Of a DNA stretch of 64,000 nt, positions 1 through 8,607 are shown one piece after another. Below the pieces are notes generated by a model. It ran no database searches, had not been told where the DNA came from, and saw only the letters and a program-made list of their open reading frames with translations. Position numbers and translations under genes: made by a program. How positions within the stretch are numbered: position 1 is the first letter of the stretch; every line of letters begins with the position of its first letter. The stretch is from Lachnospiraceae bacterium (GTDB taxonomy: Bacteria; Bacillota; Clostridia; Lachnospirales; Lachnospiraceae): the NCBI GenBank assembly GCA_017536965.1, contig JAFWCK010000031.1, positions 1 to 64,000 on the forward strand. Direction: 5' to 3'.

Positions 1-82
1 AGCATTGATTCGGTATCCGATGATCAAAGAACAGCAGATACGATATCAAAACTAAAATCAAGATATATTTCAGTCTGTAGAC

Positions 83-343
83 TTGTTCGGTATAACAGAT
101 TTTATCATAATCAATGCAGAGCTTTTAAAAAGTGACAGAACGAATGACAGCTGGGAGCGGTGTCTTTTTTATCCACTCCGGGCAAAGCAACTGGACGATG
201 TCACCATCCTTAACATGCTGCAAGTCAGCTTTCAGATGGCGGAAAGAGCGGTCGAAAAGAATTGTTTTTCAAGAGAAGAAGCAGACGCCTATCTGAAAGA
301 GCTGGATAGCTTGAAACAGAAGTGGGCAGAACTGTTCCGCTGA
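83..343 (+). CDS. Unrecognised 86-residue protein or remnant of an upstream gene
   Basis: The frame opens with TTG at 83 and has no convincing ribosome binding site. The C-terminal half (FSREEADAYLKELDSLKQ) looks like genuine helical protein, and its stop overlaps the possible GTG start of the next gene at 322. In the same frame there is a stop codon at 53-55, and another frame is open from base 1 to 135, so this may be the 3' end of a gene broken by a stop or frameshift near the window edge. I do not recognise the family. Confidence 0.35.
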   Translation: MFGITDFIIINAELLKSDRTNDSWERCLFYPLRAKQLDDVTILNMLQVSFQMAERAVEKNCFSREEADAYLKELDSLKQKWAELFR

Positions 344-1461
344 AGGGTAGAAACCTGGAGCAAAGCACTTTGGACCATGCGATAGACAGAGATAACAAAA
401 TAGAAACTAAGAAGGCATCCTCCGGGCGGATGGAGTTTGTGGATGTCGCAAAAGGCATTGCCATGATCTGCATCGTTTTAGGACATTTGGGGATCAGCGG
501 GATCAACCGCTTTGTCTTTACGTTTCATGTCCCTGTCTTTTTCCTGATCAGCGGGTATTTTATTTCTGAGAGGGAAAAGCTTTCTTCGTTTATCGTTAAA
601 AAACTGAGAACACTCATCGTGCCGTATTTTCTGACCTGCGGCGTCATCGTTGTGCTGGGTGTTCTGAAGGGGCTGCTGGTCAGTGGAATGGGCGGCGCCC
701 TGCACGAGGCTAAATACTGGCTCTATGCCTCCATTTATGGAGCGGGCGATTCCTATCAGGAGCCGTTCTTTATTGCGTCTATTGGCGCTATCTGGTTTCT
801 CTGGGCACTATTCTGGGGAAGCATTTTCCTGAAGATCTCTTTGAAGATGAAGCCCGTCCTTCGACTGGTCTTTGTCATCGCCCTCTTTCTGCTTGGATAC
901 TTCACACGGAACTGGTTCTGGTTTCCGTTAAGCATTCAGGCCGGATGCTGTGCCACACTTTGGGTCTATATCGGATACTTGTTCAAGCGTTTTAAAGAGA
1001 TACGGGAAAAACTGCCACGGGAGTGCAAATACATTGTCCTGCTGTTTAGTGTTGTCGTCTGGGTATTTTTTATCATTCAATTCCAGACATTCTGGCTGGT
1101 TCACTGCGACATCGGAAGAGGAGTGGTAGATATTTTCGGTTCCCTTTGCGCTTCCTATGCAGTGATCCAGATCTCACGGTATATCTGGAAAATCCCGCTG
1201 ATAGGCAGAGGGCTTGCTTATCTGGGCAAGTACAGCCTGTTCATGCTTTGCATCCACATTATTGAGCTGGATCTGTTTCCATGGGACCGCGTGAGGATGC
1301 TGCTTACAGATCGTTTTTCGGCTCCATCGTTCCTTTCTACGCTGGTCATTATTGCGGCCAAACTCATTATTATCATCGCACTTACCATCCTTGCGTCTAA
1401 GATCACATTCATCAAACGCCTTTTTGGAATAAAGGTGGAAACCAAAAAGGAAAACGTTTAA
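322..1461 (+). CDS. Acyltransferase family 3 membrane protein (fucose 4-O-acetylase-like)
   Basis: This is an integral membrane O-acyltransferase of the kind that acetylates cell-surface sugars. The N-terminal motif MEFVDVAKGIAMICIVLGHL contains the active-site histidine typical of acyltransferase family 3, and it is followed by VFFLISGYF and about nine further hydrophobic segments, as in OafA/WecH relatives of 330-400 residues. The long version starts at GTG 322, overlapping the preceding frame by 22 bases; ATG 430 (residue 37) starts exactly at the conserved motif and is an equally plausible start because neither has a strong ribosome binding site. The acceptor sugar cannot be told from sequence. 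Confidence 0.8.
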   Translation: MGRTVPLKGRNLEQSTLDHAIDRDNKIETKKASSGRMEFVDVAKGIAMICIVLGHLGISGINRFVFTFHVPVFFLISGYFISEREKLSSFIVKKLRTLIVPYFLTCGVIVVLGVLKGLLVSGMGGALHEAKYWLYASIYGAGDSYQEPFFIASIGAIWFLWALFWGSIFLKISLKMKPVLRLVFVIALFLLGYFTRNWFWFPLSIQAGCCATLWVYIGYLFKRFKEIREKLPRECKYIVLLFSVVVWVFFIIQFQTFWLVHCDIGRGVVDIFGSLCASYAVIQISRYIWKIPLIGRGLAYLGKYSLFMLCIHIIELDLFPWDRVRMLLTDRFSAPSFLSTLVIIAAKLIIIIALTILASKITFIKRLFGIKVETKKENV

Positions 1462-1500
1462 TATTTCTATATAGTTAAAAAAAGATTGGGGGGATAAAAA

Positions 1501-3348
1501 ATGAAATCGATCAAGTATCTTTTGATTCCGGTTATTGTACTTTGCCTGATCCTCACGGCCTGCAAGGGAAAGACACCTTCCGATGCCGCAGATACGTCCG
1601 AACAGGCAATGGAAAATTTCCTGCGCAAGCTTGACGAAGGAAATTACACGATGAACGTGGAAGGCTATCTGAAAACCACGGCATATTCTCGCGACCTGGT
1701 CTATTTTGATTATGCTGAGGAGCATTACAATGACCTTACCGTCATGAGTGTCAACAATGAAACATTCCAGGCAGTTTTGCGGGATGACGGACTGGAAAAT
1801 GTCCGGTTTGTCATGGAAGGACAGGCAATTGATGCAGCAAAAGAAAAGCTAGTCAGTGCCTGGGTCGACCTTTCACAGGGCAATATTTATAACTTCTTCT
1901 ACAATTCACAGGAGGAGCCGTTAAAGTTTGTCTCTTACGATGACATGCTGAAAGACAATGTCCGTGCACTGGTCGGTAATCCGGAAACATCACTCAGATT
2001 GATGCATGAGGTCTATCTGGTCCTGGACAAGGAAGACCCTTCGGTTGTCCATATCCAGGCAGAAGTTGACGATGATGTCGTTGCCCGCATGAGCTATGAT
2101 GATATTGATATCGTGATCACTTTTGGAGAGGCACAGGATAATGAAGTCTCAGAGGCGTGGATGAAAGATCCAACCTATCCGGCAGCCAGAACAGGCTGGA
2201 CGGAAGAGGACTACTTTATCTTTAATTCGGTATTTTTGTCAGGCGCCGATGAAGAGGTGATTCCATTCCCGACTTTTGCCAGCTATGCAATGACCAATGA
2301 CGGCAAGGACTTTTACTTGACGGAGGAAGTGAAGATCCGCGATTCGCATGCAAGCGAGGCGAATGTGAAAGATTATGTCGCAGCTTTGCTTGCAGACGGT
2401 TTCAAGGAGACAAAAGAAACAGCGGAGGATGGGACCGAAGAAACGTGGTACCGCCGCCTGCTTCGTGAGGAGTATCAATGCTATACTTCCGTCAAGGTCG
2501 ATTATGACGACGGGATGAATCTTCTGGCAAAGAAATACTATGATTTTCCGATTTATGAAGATCTCAGCTCTGCGAATGAAGTGATCAAAGCCAATGGATT
2601 CCCGGAACTGCCGGCATCGGATAAGATCAGTGCAGTCCGCGCAACAGACAGAGCAAGCGAAGCAATTGAATCGTGGCTGTATTTCTTCGATTATGATACA
2701 GTGCTTTATGTAGATATTCCGTTTGAATATGAAAATGAAATTCGTTCCTATCTGAATGACTATAACGAAGTACTGCTGAACGCGAACTTCCATTCCACAA
2801 CAGAGGATGAAGGAGAGGAAGAAGTTGTCAATCTGATGCAGCTGGCGGATAAACCGGTCAATCTGAAGGGACAGCTGGGACTGGAAGCAGATGAGATCAT
2901 GGAGTCTGCAAATGGACTGGCAAACTTCCGGTATCATTTTGATGATGGAAAAGTCACGCTCCTGTTTAAAGCACAGCATTACATTTCTGCGGAAGAAGCA
3001 GCACAGCTGATTGTGGCAGCAGGATTCCCGGCAGTTACCTTTAAGAATGATGATACTTTCTCCAGCCGTGATCTGAAAAAGTTTGAGAAGGCGATGTATG
3101 GAAAAGATGTGAAAGCATTTGTGACAGCAAATCAGGTATTTGCAGACACCACAGAAGCAGAAGCATTCCTGAACCAGTTGGAAGCATCGCTGAATGCGGC
3201 CGGATTTGACAGAGCGAACCCGTCAGTCGTCGGAACGTTAAAGCAGATTGCTATCGTGAATGAAGAAGCAGGCATGCTTGTAGGTATCGATCTGATCGAG
3301 CAGGCAGATGGCACTGCAGCAGTCTATTTAGATTTTGAAGCAGATTGA
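1501..3348 (+). CDS. Large secreted lipoprotein of unknown function
   Basis: The protein has 615 residues. A lipoprotein signal is clear: MKSIKYLLIPVIVLCLILTAC, with lipobox LTAC and lipidated Cys21. The mature part is acidic, with no recognisable enzyme motif, and looks like several similar alpha/beta modules. A good ribosome binding site (GGGGGGAT) precedes ATG 1501. It follows the acyltransferase by 39 bases and is closed by an intrinsic terminator at 3374, so the two may be co-transcribed. It is presumably anchored on the outer face of the membrane. No function is assigned. Confidence 0.8.
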   Translation: MKSIKYLLIPVIVLCLILTACKGKTPSDAADTSEQAMENFLRKLDEGNYTMNVEGYLKTTAYSRDLVYFDYAEEHYNDLTVMSVNNETFQAVLRDDGLENVRFVMEGQAIDAAKEKLVSAWVDLSQGNIYNFFYNSQEEPLKFVSYDDMLKDNVRALVGNPETSLRLMHEVYLVLDKEDPSVVHIQAEVDDDVVARMSYDDIDIVITFGEAQDNEVSEAWMKDPTYPAARTGWTEEDYFIFNSVFLSGADEEVIPFPTFASYAMTNDGKDFYLTEEVKIRDSHASEANVKDYVAALLADGFKETKETAEDGTEETWYRRLLREEYQCYTSVKVDYDDGMNLLAKKYYDFPIYEDLSSANEVIKANGFPELPASDKISAVRATDRASEAIESWLYFFDYDTVLYVDIPFEYENEIRSYLNDYNEVLLNANFHSTTEDEGEEEVVNLMQLADKPVNLKGQLGLEADEIMESANGLANFRYHFDDGKVTLLFKAQHYISAEEAAQLIVAAGFPAVTFKNDDTFSSRDLKKFEKAMYGKDVKAFVTANQVFADTTEAEAFLNQLEASLNAAGFDRANPSVVGTLKQIAIVNEEAGMLVGIDLIEQADGTAAVYLDFEAD

Positions 3349-3373
3349 TCGTTTGAAACGAGTCTATAAAAAG

Positions 3374-3407
3374 AATGCGCACCCAAAAAGGATGCGCATT
3401 TTTTTTG
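3374..3407 (+). terminator. Intrinsic terminator behind the lipoprotein gene
   Basis: The arms AATGCGCA (3374-3381) and TGCGCATT (3393-3400) form an 8-bp stem and are followed by a run of T residues. It lies 26 bases after the stop of the lipoprotein gene and separates it from the convergent gene ending at 3423. Confidence 0.85.
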
Positions 3408-3422
3408 AACGAATGTTTAAAA

Positions 3423-4088
3423 TCAGTTTTCTTTCAGCATCTTCTTTGCTTTACCCAGGAATACCAGATAGACGATTGCGAAAACAACAGTCAGTAATGA
3501 AGCAATCAGTCCCAGGACACCGCTGATGATCGTTGCGGCATTTCCGGTAAAGAGAGCAATGATACTTGCTACGATGGAAAGTGCCAGGATGACGATCTGC
3601 AGTGTACCTACGCTTTTTGCTCTTTTTGCCATAGCGCTCTGTTCGAGTTTCCCTGCCAGATTCGAAACACCAATGATCACGAATGCAGTGATAATGATGG
3701 TTGAGAACTTGGTAAAGAGGGATGCGATATCATCACCAAATCCGTTTGCGACATTTAAAGAAGAGAAAATAGTTGCAAGAACGGTCAGGACCAGGCCGAT
3801 GATAGCAAAAACAAAAGCGGTATAAAAGCTATTGTCATCATGACTGGCTTTTTTCAGGCCTACGATCTGAAGGATATAAGCAATGATCGCCAGAACACCA
3901 GCAGCGATGCCAACAACAAGAATGAGCAGACCAAACACGACAGCGGCTGGCTCATTCTGGGTGGATATTGCTGCAACACTTAAAACCACGAAGATCGCGA
4001 TAACCACGCCCAGGATCGCTGAAATCAGGCCCAGCACCTGCGCAGTATGTAGTTTTTTTACACCTTTATAAGCATTTGGAAAAGTCAT
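3423..4088 (-). CDS. Hydrophobic membrane protein of unknown function
   Basis: The 221-residue protein has about six strongly hydrophobic segments and short polar loops, ending in a basic tail (GKAKKMLKEN). Segments two and three (VVFGLLILVVGIAAGVLAII) and the C-terminal pair are the clearest. A ribosome binding site AGGAGA lies just upstream of the start. The next gene in the same direction begins 600 bases upstream and encodes a DUF937-type protein, so the two may be expressed together. I do not recognise a named family. Confidence 0.7.
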   Translation of the reverse strand: MTFPNAYKGVKKLHTAQVLGLISAILGVVIAIFVVLSVAAISTQNEPAAVVFGLLILVVGIAAGVLAIIAYILQIVGLKKASHDDNSFYTAFVFAIIGLVLTVLATIFSSLNVANGFGDDIASLFTKFSTIIITAFVIIGVSNLAGKLEQSAMAKRAKSVGTLQIVILALSIVASIIALFTGNAATIISGVLGLIASLLTVVFAIVYLVFLGKAKKMLKEN

Positions 4089-4166
4089 TTGATATAGTCT
4101 CCTTTCAAAAGCACTTCACTTTTTATATCACATTTTGACATTTCCTGTCTATAAGAGTTTTCGGGT

Positions 4167-4691
4167 CTATTTGAATAATCCGGAGAGCAGATCGCCCAGG
4201 CCGCCAGCTTCTTTGCCGCCGCTAAATAAGGAACCGACGATGCCGCCAAGGTCGATGTTATCCGGCGCATCGTTTGCTTCCTGTGTAGCCTGTTTGCCCA
4301 TCATGCTCATCAGCAGCGGAGCGGTTGCAGACAGGATGCTGGAGATGCTTCCGGCAGAAACACCACTTTGCGCGGAAATGTTATTGGCTGCAGTGGCTGC
4401 GCCATCTTTTCCTAACAAGTGTTCTACGATCTTTGCACCGTCATCCATATCGACATTTCCGAGGAAGGATGACAGGTCAGAGAAATCATCTTTGCCGTGG
4501 GAAGCAAGAGCATTGGCAAAGGACTGTGCTGTTTCTGCGTTGGTTGCCTGTCCCTGTGCGCCGTTCATAAACAGCGGAAGAACAGAGGAGAGGACGCCAG
4601 AGACATCTTTTTCCGATGTGCCTGTAAGGTTACTCAGCGATGATACGCTGTCGGACCCCATGATCGTATTGAGAATTGAACTAAAATCCAT
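4167..4691 (-). CDS. DUF937 (YidB-like) protein
   Basis: The 174-residue protein begins MDFSSILNTIMGSDSVSSLS and shows the typical DUF937 pattern: alternating helical stretches rich in Ser, Gly and Ala with VSGVLSSVLPLFMNGAQ and SSILSATAPLLMSMMGKQ repeats, and a glycine-rich C-terminus (GGLGDLLSGLFK). It has no signal peptide or membrane segment. The family is widespread in bacteria and has no established biochemical role. A clear ribosome binding site (AGGAGG) precedes the start. Confidence 0.8.
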   Translation of the reverse strand: MDFSSILNTIMGSDSVSSLSNLTGTSEKDVSGVLSSVLPLFMNGAQGQATNAETAQSFANALASHGKDDFSDLSSFLGNVDMDDGAKIVEHLLGKDGAATAANNISAQSGVSAGSISSILSATAPLLMSMMGKQATQEANDAPDNIDLGGIVGSLFSGGKEAGGLGDLLSGLFK

Positions 4692-4710
4692 AAATACCTC
4701 CTTACTGAAT

Positions 4711-4751
4711 TAAAACAAAAAAGGGCTTTCTTCTTTCGAAGAAAACCCTTT
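4711..4751 (-). terminator. Intrinsic terminator of the flavodoxin-fold reductase gene
   Basis: Read on the minus strand, a 13-14 bp stem (4738-4751 with 4720-4733, loop TTTC-type) is followed by TTTTTTGTTTTA. It lies just after the stop codon at 4761 of the minus-strand gene. Confidence 0.85.
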
Positions 4752-4760
4752 AAAAAGACA

Positions 4761-5708
4761 TTAGATTGCAGGGAACTTGACTTCTCTGTAGTATGCCAGT
4801 TTTTCTTTGACCGACGGGTCGGTGTCGCGCATGCGGTAGTAATCCATTCTGGTTGCGACGATCTCATCCAGATGATAGCCACGTGCTTCATCGACGTTAC
4901 GGTCTCTGCAGAGTCCGTTCTCGACGATCTCGAATTTGCCATCTGCTGTCAGCTTGAGGCCGGCACCACAGACTGCACACTCGTATGGGAACTCAATGCC
5001 ATCCCAGTGAGGCTCGCCCTTGAAGACCAGGCCGCCATGGCAGTTCGGGCAAAGACCCATGTCCGGATCGCCCAGCCATTTACGTTCTTCAACCGGGGTC
5101 TGGATTGCTTCCACAACGTTTTCACCCAGTTTGTGCACGCGCTCCAGATGTTCCGGATGTGTGACAATGTTGCCAGGCTGTCCAACTCTGGTGACCATGT
5201 ACTGATCAATGACATGAACAGATGTGGTGAACATGGATGCGCTGAGGACTTCCAGGGAAAGACCTTGCCAGTCATGGCAGGAACCGCCGACTGCGATCAG
5301 TCCGGCGACCATATGCGGATTGACTTTGACAGCACCGATCTTTAAGCGGAATGCCAGCTCGTATGCCAGGAATCTCTGTGCGAAACGCAGATACATGGAG
5401 CTTGGTGCCAGGTCGTATGTCGGGCAGCCGACGATCAGACCGTTGCAGGACTGGAAGACGTCCATGATCTTTTCCATATCATCTTTTGCTTTCAGGACAC
5501 AGCCCGGATAATCATCACGTTTGCCCATTGCAACGTCGCCCATCATCATGGTGCAGGATTCGCATCCGGTGCAAGGAAGAATGTTGTAGTCAAACAGGTT
5601 GATAAAGATACATTCTGCGCCTTTTGCCTGTGCAGCCAGCAGAGCTTCTTTGACTGCAATATCACTGTTACCGTTGTGCCGTCCGGCACTGATACCTAAA
5701 ACCTTCAT
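4761..5708 (-). CDS. Flavodoxin-fold NAD(P)H/FMN reductase with iron-sulfur and zinc-ribbon motifs
   Basis: The first 200 residues match the NADPH-dependent FMN reductase/iron-sulfur flavoprotein fold: MKVLGISAGRHNGNSDIAVK at the FMN phosphate site, LPCTGCESC as the cysteine cluster motif, and NGLIVGCPTYDLAPSSMYLRFAQRF. The C-terminal part carries two CxxC pairs (LCPNCHGG and CAVCGAG), a zinc-ribbon or rubredoxin-like knuckle not present in simple flavodoxins. The start ATG 5708 has the ribosome binding site AGGAGAA; an in-frame codon 90 bases upstream is less likely. It is likely a cytoplasmic redox enzyme, substrate unknown. Confidence 0.8.
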   Translation of the reverse strand: MKVLGISAGRHNGNSDIAVKEALLAAQAKGAECIFINLFDYNILPCTGCESCTMMMGDVAMGKRDDYPGCVLKAKDDMEKIMDVFQSCNGLIVGCPTYDLAPSSMYLRFAQRFLAYELAFRLKIGAVKVNPHMVAGLIAVGGSCHDWQGLSLEVLSASMFTTSVHVIDQYMVTRVGQPGNIVTHPEHLERVHKLGENVVEAIQTPVEERKWLGDPDMGLCPNCHGGLVFKGEPHWDGIEFPYECAVCGAGLKLTADGKFEIVENGLCRDRNVDEARGYHLDEIVATRMDYYRMRDTDPSVKEKLAYYREVKFPAI

Positions 5709-5826
5709 ATATTTCTCCTTTTCTTGTGTTTTGGGTTTTTGCGATTTTATTTTTATGGAAAAATTATAGCATCTGCTTATAGTGCGGACAATCAACAAAA
5801 AGGCGGATTCTGTTTAATAAATAGGG

Positions 5827-6216
5827 TTAACGGGAGACGGCTCTCTTCTTTTTCAGGATAAACTGCACGACGGCTAACAGGAGAAGAATGCCGCCGAAGA
5901 TCGGATAATAAACGATCAGCCGGTTGGTCGTGCCGTAAATATCCAGAACACCTTTCCAGATACTGCCCACTGTTAAAAGCACAATGGCGTAGTTCCATAG
6001 CGTGAGAGCCAGGTCAGGGATCCGCACCTTTGTTTTCAGCAGGATACTCTGCAGGATGCCTCCGGCAACAAGCGGGATGGTGAACGCAAATGCCATGTAA
6101 GGAGAGAAGACACCATGGCTGAAAAGTTCATAGACCATACCGAAGACTGCGAAAAAAACTGCTGCGATAAAGTGCCAGAGAATATATTTTTTACGTTGGT
6201 TAACCGATGTATACAA
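5827..6216 (-). CDS. Small four-helix membrane protein
   Basis: The 129-residue protein has four predicted membrane segments (for example YILWHFIAAVFFAVFGMVYELF and FGGILLLLAVVQFIL) and a basic C-terminus KKKRAVSR. Its start overlaps the end of the upstream phosphodiester glycosidase-domain gene by 17 bases, so the two are translationally linked. The family is not recognised; a joint role with its neighbour at the membrane is an inference from the overlap only. Confidence 0.7.
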   Translation of the reverse strand: MYTSVNQRKKYILWHFIAAVFFAVFGMVYELFSHGVFSPYMAFAFTIPLVAGGILQSILLKTKVRIPDLALTLWNYAIVLLTVGSIWKGVLDIYGTTNRLIVYYPIFGGILLLLAVVQFILKKKRAVSR

Positions 6217-7147
6217 TATCGCTCACGCTCCTTTCTGAAATCTGATTTCCATTTGTGGTCGGGTTGTTGATGACTTGTCCGTTATAGTACATAGTGGAGG
6301 ATCCGCCTCCGTCCAGATTGTAGGCTGTTGTGACACCAAGACTTTGCATGAATTCGGCCAGCTCATACAGGGAAAGGCCTTCGCTTTCTGACGTTCTGCC
6401 GTCCGATACAACAAACACAAAATGGTTGCTGTCAATGATTCCAATGGCTGTCCGTGGATTGCTTGCCTTTGCCTTGCCGACTTCTTCATCTTCTGTAACA
6501 GCAATCTGCGAATCTTCGATCAGGGCAGGGCCGAAACAGAATGCCTGCCAGACTCCTTCATCAAGCAGCTCCTGCGCTGTCTTTTCACTCGCATATTCGA
6601 TGGAGACACTTCCATCTTTATAGATGCAGAGGATATCTTTGCTGTTGCCGCTGTCCCGGTAGATCACGCCATTCCGGATGACATAGCCGTTTTCCTGCGA
6701 GCCATAGTAATCGCCATTGATGGCAAGGACGGCATTGTTAGCGGCTGCAATTGTAGATGTTTTTTCTGTAATGTTCCTGCCATAGGTATCATCTGCAAAC
6801 GCAGTCTTGAGATACTGTACGGAAGAGAGGGTGATATCTGCAACGTAGATCGAGGTATCGTATTCGTAGTATTCGTCCAACGTGATGCTGTAAGGTTCGC
6901 TGGCTTCATTTGTATTGTCATCAGCTGCCTCATCGGATGTTTCACCTGAATTGTGCGCAGCTATGATGATGCCGTCACTGTTGCTGCCTGAAGAAACAGA
7001 TGTGGATGTGTTATCAAACATGACTGTGCTGTTCTGCGAAACATTTGCTGCATAGGTTTTTGGGATCACAAAGGTATCCAGTGCTACATAGATAGTGAAG
7101 GCAAGGAGAAGCGCCCAAAAACAGATTGATATTATTTTAGCTTTCAT
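6200..7147 (-). CDS. Phosphodiester glycosidase (NAGPA/DUF2233) domain protein, membrane-anchored
   Basis: An N-terminal hydrophobic segment (IISICFWALLLAFTIYVALDTF) acts as signal anchor and is followed by a Ser/Thr/Asn-rich linker to about residue 75. The rest is the NAGPA domain: AINGDYYGSQENGYVIRNG, NPRTAIGIIDSNHFVFVVSDGR, and the signature NLDGGGSSTMYYNG. Human NAGPA removes GlcNAc from phosphodiester-linked mannose, and bacterial members are thought to act on wall polymers or exopolysaccharide phosphodiesters. The enzyme would act outside the cell. It overlaps the next gene by 17 bases. Confidence 0.88.
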   Translation of the reverse strand: MKAKIISICFWALLLAFTIYVALDTFVIPKTYAANVSQNSTVMFDNTSTSVSSGSNSDGIIIAAHNSGETSDEAADDNTNEASEPYSITLDEYYEYDTSIYVADITLSSVQYLKTAFADDTYGRNITEKTSTIAAANNAVLAINGDYYGSQENGYVIRNGVIYRDSGNSKDILCIYKDGSVSIEYASEKTAQELLDEGVWQAFCFGPALIEDSQIAVTEDEEVGKAKASNPRTAIGIIDSNHFVFVVSDGRTSESEGLSLYELAEFMQSLGVTTAYNLDGGGSSTMYYNGQVINNPTTNGNQISERSVSDIVYIG

Positions 7148-7267
7148 AAGTTATGTCCTTTTCCATTTGATTCACAGGGAGAGTCTCTTCCTGGTTTCTT
7201 TTGACCTATTCGGTCGGGGTTTCATTTTTTATAAAGTATCAATAAATCCTTAAATGAACTTTAGAAG

Positions 7268-7301
7268 AAAAAAAGTCCGGAGGATCGCTCCGGACTTTTT
7301 T
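7268..7301 (-). terminator. Intrinsic terminator of the URO-D family gene
   Basis: The arms AAAAGTCCGGAG (7271-7282) and CTCCGGACTTTT (7288-7299) give a 12-bp stem, and on the minus strand it is followed by TTTTTTTCTTC. It lies 17 bases after the stop at 7318. Confidence 0.88.
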
Positions 7302-7317
7302 GAAGAGGTCTAAAGAA

Positions 7318-8367
7318 TTATTGATTTGCGTGTGCTGCATAGAATGGCATACCATACTCGAAATGTTCCTGCACGAAATGCTGCATCCAGGCGCCGCCCA
7401 ATGAGATTGGGTAGACCACGTAGCTGCCGCCAGGGGCAAGCAGATCGATCACGCGGCGGTATTCTGCCTTGATCTGTTCCGGTGTTACATCCGGCTGCTC
7501 TAAAACATACTGATTGTCAAAGCCGCCGCAGAATGTGATCTTATCGCCGTAGCGTTTTTTCAATTCTCCGAGGTTCGGATTGCTGCCGCCCTGCAGGGTG
7601 TCAATCGCATCGACACCAATCTCGATCAGATCATCGAACAGCGGCTCAATGTATCCGCAGCTATGGTGCTGATAGATCAGCCCGTCTTTATGCACCTGTT
7701 CCACCATCTTTGCCAGATTCGGTTTGATGAGCTTGCGCCAGGTATCCATCGGCATGAAGAGACTGTGTGCGCTGCCATAGTCATCGTGCCCGTTGATGCC
7801 GTCGACTTTATAATACGTTGCGATCTTATGGAAGTATTTGCATTTCCAGTCAGCGATGGCCGAGAAGTAATCGGCACAGGCTTCCGGCTCTTCGATCAGA
7901 TCGCAGAGTGCGTTGGAAAAACCTTCCAGTGCATGCATGCGCTCGAATGGTCCGTTGATGACCATGCACATGTAAAACTTGCTTTCGTCATCCCAGATGC
8001 TGTGGCCATCCTCAAATGGTTTCAGACCGCGGCCGGCGACCAGACCGCTGATATCGGTGCGGCCGTCTATCTCTGCCTGCTTTACCCAGTCAATGGCATC
8101 CAGATCCGGAAACTTGACCTTCTGCCAGTCTGTAATACAGTCAATCAGATGATTCTGCGTGGTCATAGGCGCGTTAGCGATTCGTTCGAATTTCCATTCG
8201 ACGCCAAAGCCATCAAGACCGGACTCCAGACCGCAGTAACGCTCCATCGTAGGGTTTGCCTGAAAGCCCGCGATGTCCGTAAACATGGACGGGATGTAAT
8301 AAGGCTGCTTGTGCTGGTAAGCCAGCATGATGTTTTCTTTTGGTTTGATCTGTGGACGTCCTTCCAT
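7318..8367 (-). CDS. Uroporphyrinogen decarboxylase family methyltransferase-like protein
   Basis: The 349-residue protein belongs to the URO-D superfamily, whose members in anaerobes include the zinc-dependent corrinoid methyltransferases MtaA, MtbA and CmuA. The motif HHSCGYIEPLFDDLIEIGVDAIDTLQ contains the HxCG zinc-binding signature of these methyltransferases, and GDKITFCGGFDNQ matches the second conserved block. True haem-pathway HemE is unlikely because no haem genes surround it. A LysR gene lies upstream in the same direction with a 17-bp palindrome between, suggesting that the regulator controls this gene. The methyl donor or acceptor is unknown. Confidence 0.82.
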   Translation of the reverse strand: MEGRPQIKPKENIMLAYQHKQPYYIPSMFTDIAGFQANPTMERYCGLESGLDGFGVEWKFERIANAPMTTQNHLIDCITDWQKVKFPDLDAIDWVKQAEIDGRTDISGLVAGRGLKPFEDGHSIWDDESKFYMCMVINGPFERMHALEGFSNALCDLIEEPEACADYFSAIADWKCKYFHKIATYYKVDGINGHDDYGSAHSLFMPMDTWRKLIKPNLAKMVEQVHKDGLIYQHHSCGYIEPLFDDLIEIGVDAIDTLQGGSNPNLGELKKRYGDKITFCGGFDNQYVLEQPDVTPEQIKAEYRRVIDLLAPGGSYVVYPISLGGAWMQHFVQEHFEYGMPFYAAHANQ

Positions 8368-8514
8368 GATTCTTCCCCCTATCTTACATGAACCTGTGGG
8401 ACTGCCTGAGTGATGCTGCGGGTCAAGTGCCGACCTGCGTAAACATCAAAAGATTACCTTTATCTAATAATAAAGGAAGGGGAGAGGAGTGGTGATACCA
8501 AAACGTTGTCTGTT

Positions 8515-8531
8515 GATAACAAATTGTTATC
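8515..8531. promoter_or_regulatory. 17-bp perfect palindrome, candidate LysR operator
   Basis: GATAACAAATTGTTATC is a perfect dyad (8+1+8) and contains the T-N11-A spacing typical of LysR-type binding sites. It lies between the LysR gene ending at 8605 and the URO-D gene starting at 8367, both on the minus strand. Assignment to that LysR protein is inferred from position. Confidence 0.5.
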
Positions 8532-8535
8532 ACTG

Positions 8536-8607
8536 CATTCAGCCCCCGACCGAAGGTCGAGGGAGCCAAGCGGCTTTGAGCGAATCAAAGGAACTCGGCA
8601 GAGTTCA
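8536..8607 (-). repeat. Dispersed structured repeat, copy 1
   Basis: On the minus strand this stretch begins at the LysR stop codon and contains two small hairpins: an AACTC/GAGTT stem, and a stem of nine bases around TTC (CCCTCGACC with GGTCGGGGG) at 8542-8562. Between them is GCTCAAAGCCGC. A second copy with the same order of elements lies on the plus strand at 27036-27110. The arms differ between copies but remain paired, which points to a conserved folded element rather than chance similarity. Confidence 0.6.

Noticed and set aside
7318..8367. HemE, uroporphyrinogen decarboxylase of haem synthesis
   Set aside because: The HxCG zinc motif and absence of haem genes fit the methyltransferase branch of the superfamily better.
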